From DATFRY01 sp963764695 (GTDB taxonomy: Bacteria > Myxococcota_A > Polyangia > Haliangiales > Haliangiaceae): DNA of 64,000 nucleotides. The position numbers were made by a program, and so were the translations under genes. The DNA lies in assembly GCA_963764695.1 (NCBI GenBank), contig CAVXTW010000022.1:124001-188000 (forward strand), given 5' to 3'. The notes below the pieces were generated by a model, which saw nothing but the letters and a program-made list of their open reading frames with translations, was not told the origin of the DNA and made no database searches. Below are positions 60,915 through 64,000 of the stretch, in pieces; position 1 is the first letter of the stretch, and each line of letters begins with the position of its first letter.

Positions 60915-62252
60915 GTGCGCGTCCGGACGCGTCCTTCTCAGGCTGCCCTGGCGCTGCTCCTCCTGCTCGGGGTCGGTGAGGCTCGCGCGGACCAGAACCC
61001 GCGCTTCCGCAAGGGCCCGTATCTTCAGAGCGTGACCGGCGCCTCGGTCACCATCATGTGGGAAGCCGACCGGCGCCTGCCGGCCGTCCTCGAGGTCACG
61101 GGCCCGGCAAGGCGGACCATCAAGGTCCCGGCCGACGAGGTCCAGGAGGTGGTGGTCGACGGTCTCGAGCCGGGCCGCCGCTACCAGTACACCGTGTCCC
61201 TCGGCCCCACGCGCAGCCGCGGCGAGTTCGCCACCGCCCCGGAGCCCGGCGCGCCGTTCTCCTTCATCGTCTTCGGCGACAGCCGCGACAGCACCGGCGG
61301 TCACCAGCGCGTGGTCGACCGCATCCGCGACGAGGTGCCCGACTTCCTGCTCGGCACCGGCGACATGGTCAACGAGGGGGAGAAGGAGGAGGACTGGCAG
61401 GCCTTCTTCGACACCGAGCGCGAGCTCCTGCGCGAGAACGCGCTGTACCCGTCGCTGGGCAACCACGACCGCCAGGGCCGCGGCCGCACCGCCGACAACT
61501 TCCGCAAGTTCTTCGCCCTGCCGGAGAACTCGCCCGACCCGGAGCGCTACTACGCGTTCACCTACGGCAGCGGGCGCTTCCTCATCCTCGACTCCAACGC
61601 GCACAGCTTCGCCCTGACCGACCAGACCGAATGGATCGAGCAGCAGCTGCAGGCGGCGCGGCTGGACCCGAACATCCGCCACATCTTCGTCACCATGCAC
61701 CATCCGCCGTACTCGGTGTCGCTGCACGGAGGGCAGGAGGAGCTGCGCGAGGCCTGGACGCCGCTGTTCGAGAAGTACCAGGTGGCGGCGGTCTTCTCCG
61801 GGCACGACCACGTCTACTCGCGCGCCGAGCAGAGCGGGGTGCGCTACTTCGTGTCCGGTGGCGGCGGCGCGCCGCTCTATCCGCGCAAGGCGCGCACGTC
61901 GAAGATCGACGCCCAGGCCACCCAGTACTTCGAGCGCGTGAACCACTACGTCCGCGTGCACGTCTATGGCGACTTCATCGAGATCGCCGCGGTGCGCGCC
62001 GACGGCACCCTGATCGAGAGCCTGAGCTGGGGCACGCCGCCGCGGCCGGGCCAGCGGGTGGCGCGGGCCGGCACCGCGGCGCCGGGAACCGCGACCGTCC
62101 AGGCGGCGGGGGCCGGGGCCGCGCCCGCCCCGGATCAGGTCACGCCGGCACCGCCGGCCGGGACAGGCGGCGGGTTCGGCCTGCTGGGCGCCCTCGGCAT
62201 CGTGGCGACGCTGGCCTCGGCCGGCGTCATCGTCTGGACCCTGCGCAAGTAG
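60915..62252 (+). CDS. Purple-acid-phosphatase-like metallophosphoesterase, C-terminally anchored
   Basis: 445 residues: signal peptide (ends near residue 26), an N-terminal fibronectin-like domain (KGPYLQSVTGASVTIMWE) typical of purple acid phosphatases, then a calcineurin-type domain with FGDSRDS, GTGDMVNEG, LGNHDRQG, TMHHPPYS and FSGHDHVYSR giving the dinuclear metal site. A Gly/Ala/Pro linker leads to a C-terminal helix (LLGALGIVATLASAGVIVW) ending RK, which would anchor it in the membrane. Probable role: periplasmic release of phosphate from organic phosphates. Start set by the promoter. Confidence 0.9.
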   Translation: MRVRTRPSQAALALLLLLGVGEARADQNPRFRKGPYLQSVTGASVTIMWEADRRLPAVLEVTGPARRTIKVPADEVQEVVVDGLEPGRRYQYTVSLGPTRSRGEFATAPEPGAPFSFIVFGDSRDSTGGHQRVVDRIRDEVPDFLLGTGDMVNEGEKEEDWQAFFDTERELLRENALYPSLGNHDRQGRGRTADNFRKFFALPENSPDPERYYAFTYGSGRFLILDSNAHSFALTDQTEWIEQQLQAARLDPNIRHIFVTMHHPPYSVSLHGGQEELREAWTPLFEKYQVAAVFSGHDHVYSRAEQSGVRYFVSGGGGAPLYPRKARTSKIDAQATQYFERVNHYVRVHVYGDFIEIAAVRADGTLIESLSWGTPPRPGQRVARAGTAAPGTATVQAAGAGAAPAPDQVTPAPPAGTGGGFGLLGALGIVATLASAGVIVWTLRK

Positions 62253-62366
62253 CGGGGGACAAAGGCCGAGCGCCGCCCACCGGGCGGTGTCGCCGGCTGC
62301 CGACTGGCGCGCCGCGCGAGCGCGATCTTCCTTGCCACGCCGCGCCATCGCGTTATCTGGTCTCGA

Positions 62367-62372
62367 TACGTT
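62367..62372 (+). promoter_or_regulatory. -10 element for the RND operon, leaderless
   Basis: TACGTT ends 7 bases before the ATG at 62380; no Shine-Dalgarno. Confidence 0.35.
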
Positions 62373-62379
62373 ATCCCCC

Positions 62380-63543
62380 ATGCGAGCGCGAGACACGAGC
62401 CAATCCCTTCTGTTCGCAGGCCTCGCGATCGCGGCGATCGCGTGCCGTACCGAGGCCGCTCCACCCCCGCCTCCGCCGCCGGCCGTCGAGGTCGTGAAGG
62501 TCGTCCAGAGAGACGTGCCGCTCCAGAGCGAGTGGATCGCCACCCTGGACGGCTACGTCAACGCCGACATCAAGCCGCAAGTATCCGGCTACCTGGTCCG
62601 CCAGCTCTACACCGAGGGCGCGCAGGTGAAAAAAGGGGACGTGCTGTTCGAGATCGATCCGCGCCCGTTCCGCGCGGCGCTCGATCAAGCCAGCGCGCAG
62701 CTCGATCAGTCGGTCGCCCAGCTGGGCAAGGCCGAGCAGGACGTGGTGCGCAACCGCCCGCTTGCCGAGGCCCGCGCCATCGCGCGCAGCCAGCTCGACA
62801 ACGACATCCAGGCCGAGCGCGCTGCCAAGGCCGCCTCCCAGTCGGCCGGCGCGTCGCAGCGCCAGGCGCGCCTGAATCTCGAGTTCACCAAGGTTCGCTC
62901 GATGGTCAACGGCATCGCCGGCATCGCGCGCGGTCAGATCGGCGACCTGGTCGGGCCCGCCACGGTGCTCACCACGGTGTCGCAGGTCGATCCGATCAAG
63001 GCCTATCTCTCGATCAGCGAGGCGGAGTACATGCGCTTCGCCGAGACCATGGCGCCCGGCGGCCAGTTCCTGCCCGGCGGCGGCCCGCCCGGCCAGGGAG
63101 ACGGCGGCGGCCTCGAGCTGGTGCTGGGCGACGGCAAGGTGCACGCGTACAAGGGTCAGTTCGTGCTCGCCGATCGCCAGGTCGATCCCACGACCGGAAC
63201 CATCCGCGTCCTGGCCACGTTCCCCAACCCGGCCCGGCTGCTGCGCCCCGGCCAGTTCGGCCGCGTGCGCGCCACCACCAGCGTCGTGCGCGGCGCGCTG
63301 CTCATCCCGCAGCGCGCGGTCACCGAGCTGCAGGGGACCTATCAGGTGGCGGTGGTCGGCGCTGACAAGCGGGCCGCGATCCGGCCGGTCCAGCTCGGCG
63401 CGCGGGTCGGCTCGATGTGGATCGTCGAGCGCGGCCTGAGCGCGGGAGACAGCATCGTGTCCGAGGGCGTGCAGAAGGTGCGCGACGGCGCGCCGGTCAA
63501 TCCCAGACCCTCCGCCGCGCCGACCCCCGGCCAGGGCGGCTGA
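62380..63543 (+). CDS. RND efflux periplasmic adaptor (membrane fusion lipoprotein)
   Basis: 387 residues: signal and lipobox AIAC near residue 18, Pro-rich linker, then lipoyl/hairpin/barrel domains of the AcrA/MexA family: DIKPQVSGYLVRQLYTEG, KKGDVLFEIDPRPFRAALDQA, IGDLVGPATVLTTVSQVDPI and LLRPGQFGRVRATT. It bridges the inner-membrane RND pump, encoded 2 bases downstream, to an outer-membrane channel. Substrate class (hydrophobic drug/lipid) is presumed from homology to the HAE1 group. Confidence 0.93.
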   Translation: MRARDTSQSLLFAGLAIAAIACRTEAAPPPPPPPAVEVVKVVQRDVPLQSEWIATLDGYVNADIKPQVSGYLVRQLYTEGAQVKKGDVLFEIDPRPFRAALDQASAQLDQSVAQLGKAEQDVVRNRPLAEARAIARSQLDNDIQAERAAKAASQSAGASQRQARLNLEFTKVRSMVNGIAGIARGQIGDLVGPATVLTTVSQVDPIKAYLSISEAEYMRFAETMAPGGQFLPGGGPPGQGDGGGLELVLGDGKVHAYKGQFVLADRQVDPTTGTIRVLATFPNPARLLRPGQFGRVRATTSVVRGALLIPQRAVTELQGTYQVAVVGADKRAAIRPVQLGARVGSMWIVERGLSAGDSIVSEGVQKVRDGAPVNPRPSAAPTPGQGG

Positions 63544-63545
63544 CC

Positions 63546-64000
63546 GTGGCCCGCTTCTTCATCAACCGGCCCATCGTCGCCATCGTGATCGCGCTGATCA
63601 CGGTGATCGCGGGTCTGCTCACCATGAGGACCCTGCCGGTGGCGCGGTTCCCCAACATCGTGCCGCCCCAGATCATCGTGTCGACCAACTACCCGGGGGC
63701 CGACGCGGTGACCGTGGAGCAGTCCATCGCGACGCCGCTCGAGCAGCAGCTCAACGGCGTCGAGGACATGCTCTACATGCAGTCAACCAACTCGAACGAT
63801 GGCAGCATGTCGCTGACGGTCACGTTCGACATCGACAGCGACGCCAACCTCGATCAGGTCAACGTGCAGAACCGGGTGGCGCAGGCGCAGCCGAACCTGC
63901 CCACCGACGTGAGCCAGTACGGCCTCAGCTTCCGCAAGTCGACCGGTACGCCGATGATGCTGGTCTCGCTCTACTCGCCGAGGAACGTCTACGACTCGCT
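63546..64000 (+). CDS. RND efflux transporter (AcrB/MexB type), 3' end outside the window
   Basis: The first 151 residues of an HAE1-type RND pump: ARFFINRPIVAIVIALITVI (first helix), LPVARFPNIVPPQIIVST, YPGADAVTVEQSIATPLEQQ, LNGVEDMLYMQSTNSNDGSM and VQNRVAQAQPNLPTDV. The frame is open at the window edge. GTG start two bases after the adaptor stop, so co-translated. An outer-membrane factor gene may follow. Confidence 0.93.
   Translation, partial: MARFFINRPIVAIVIALITVIAGLLTMRTLPVARFPNIVPPQIIVSTNYPGADAVTVEQSIATPLEQQLNGVEDMLYMQSTNSNDGSMSLTVTFDIDSDANLDQVNVQNRVAQAQPNLPTDVSQYGLSFRKSTGTPMMLVSLYSPRNVYDS

Overview
The window is very GC-rich (roughly 70% by eye), densely coded on both strands, and carries many Ser/Thr kinases, carboxypeptidase-regulatory-like repeat proteins, a DUF6178 protein and multihaem cytochromes. 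This points to a Myxococcota (deltaproteobacterial-type) chromosome. I cannot name the species, and nothing looks like a plasmid or an intact prophage.

Layout. 99-3016: an outer-membrane-type protein followed by a 13-haem cytochrome c, possibly an electron-transfer conduit. 3104-6578: an ECF sigma factor joined to a membrane segment, carboxypeptidase-regulatory-like repeats and a PDZ domain, interrupted by one frameshift. 6591-15166: a long minus-strand sulfur-metabolism block, read from the right as Rrf2 regulator, CysK, ThiF-type E1, threonine synthase-like enzyme, MoaD/ThiS-type carrier, NIL-domain protein, degenerate E1-like protein, CysM, JAMM peptidase, two DsrE-like proteins, TusA, LarE and an M15-type peptidase. 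15226-20475: triple Cys-repeat protein, elongation factor P and its ligase EpmA, small membrane proteins and an FxsA homologue. 20516-23464: uvrA carrying twelve single-base insertions. 23550-30175: OmpA-type envelope protein, glycosyltransferase, tRNA-Leu, lipoproteins, RlmD-type rRNA methyltransferase and small membrane proteins. 30207-33637: two divergent paralogous polytopic membrane proteins. 33676-37510: methionine aminopeptidase, hybrid histidine kinase, MnmA. 37532-48473: a giant kinase/AAA/TPR protein, RNase III, a ketoacyl-synthase-like enzyme, DUF6178 and a second kinase. 48570-56721: a small protein, SirB1-like, a repeat-rich surface protein, a TonB-dependent receptor and a third kinase. 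56774-64000: lipoprotein, PrkA, arginase-family enzyme, purple-acid-phosphatase-like enzyme and the start of an RND efflux operon, cut by the window edge.

The strongest system-level signal is the sulfur block. It contains every part expected for cysteine synthesis with a protein thiocarboxylate as sulfur donor (carrier, E1, CysM, JAMM protease), plus a second sulfur-relay set (DsrE, DsrE, TusA, LarE). The closest precedent I know is the mycobacterial mec-cysO-cysM route; here it is joined to CysK, a ThrC-like enzyme, a NIL protein and a Cys-free Rrf2 regulator.

A second signal spans the window: many transcription-unit heads carry a TANNNT hexamer ending 6-10 bases before the start codon with no Shine-Dalgarno sequence, as expected for leaderless mRNAs. 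A smaller set has a distant -10 and a clear Shine-Dalgarno.
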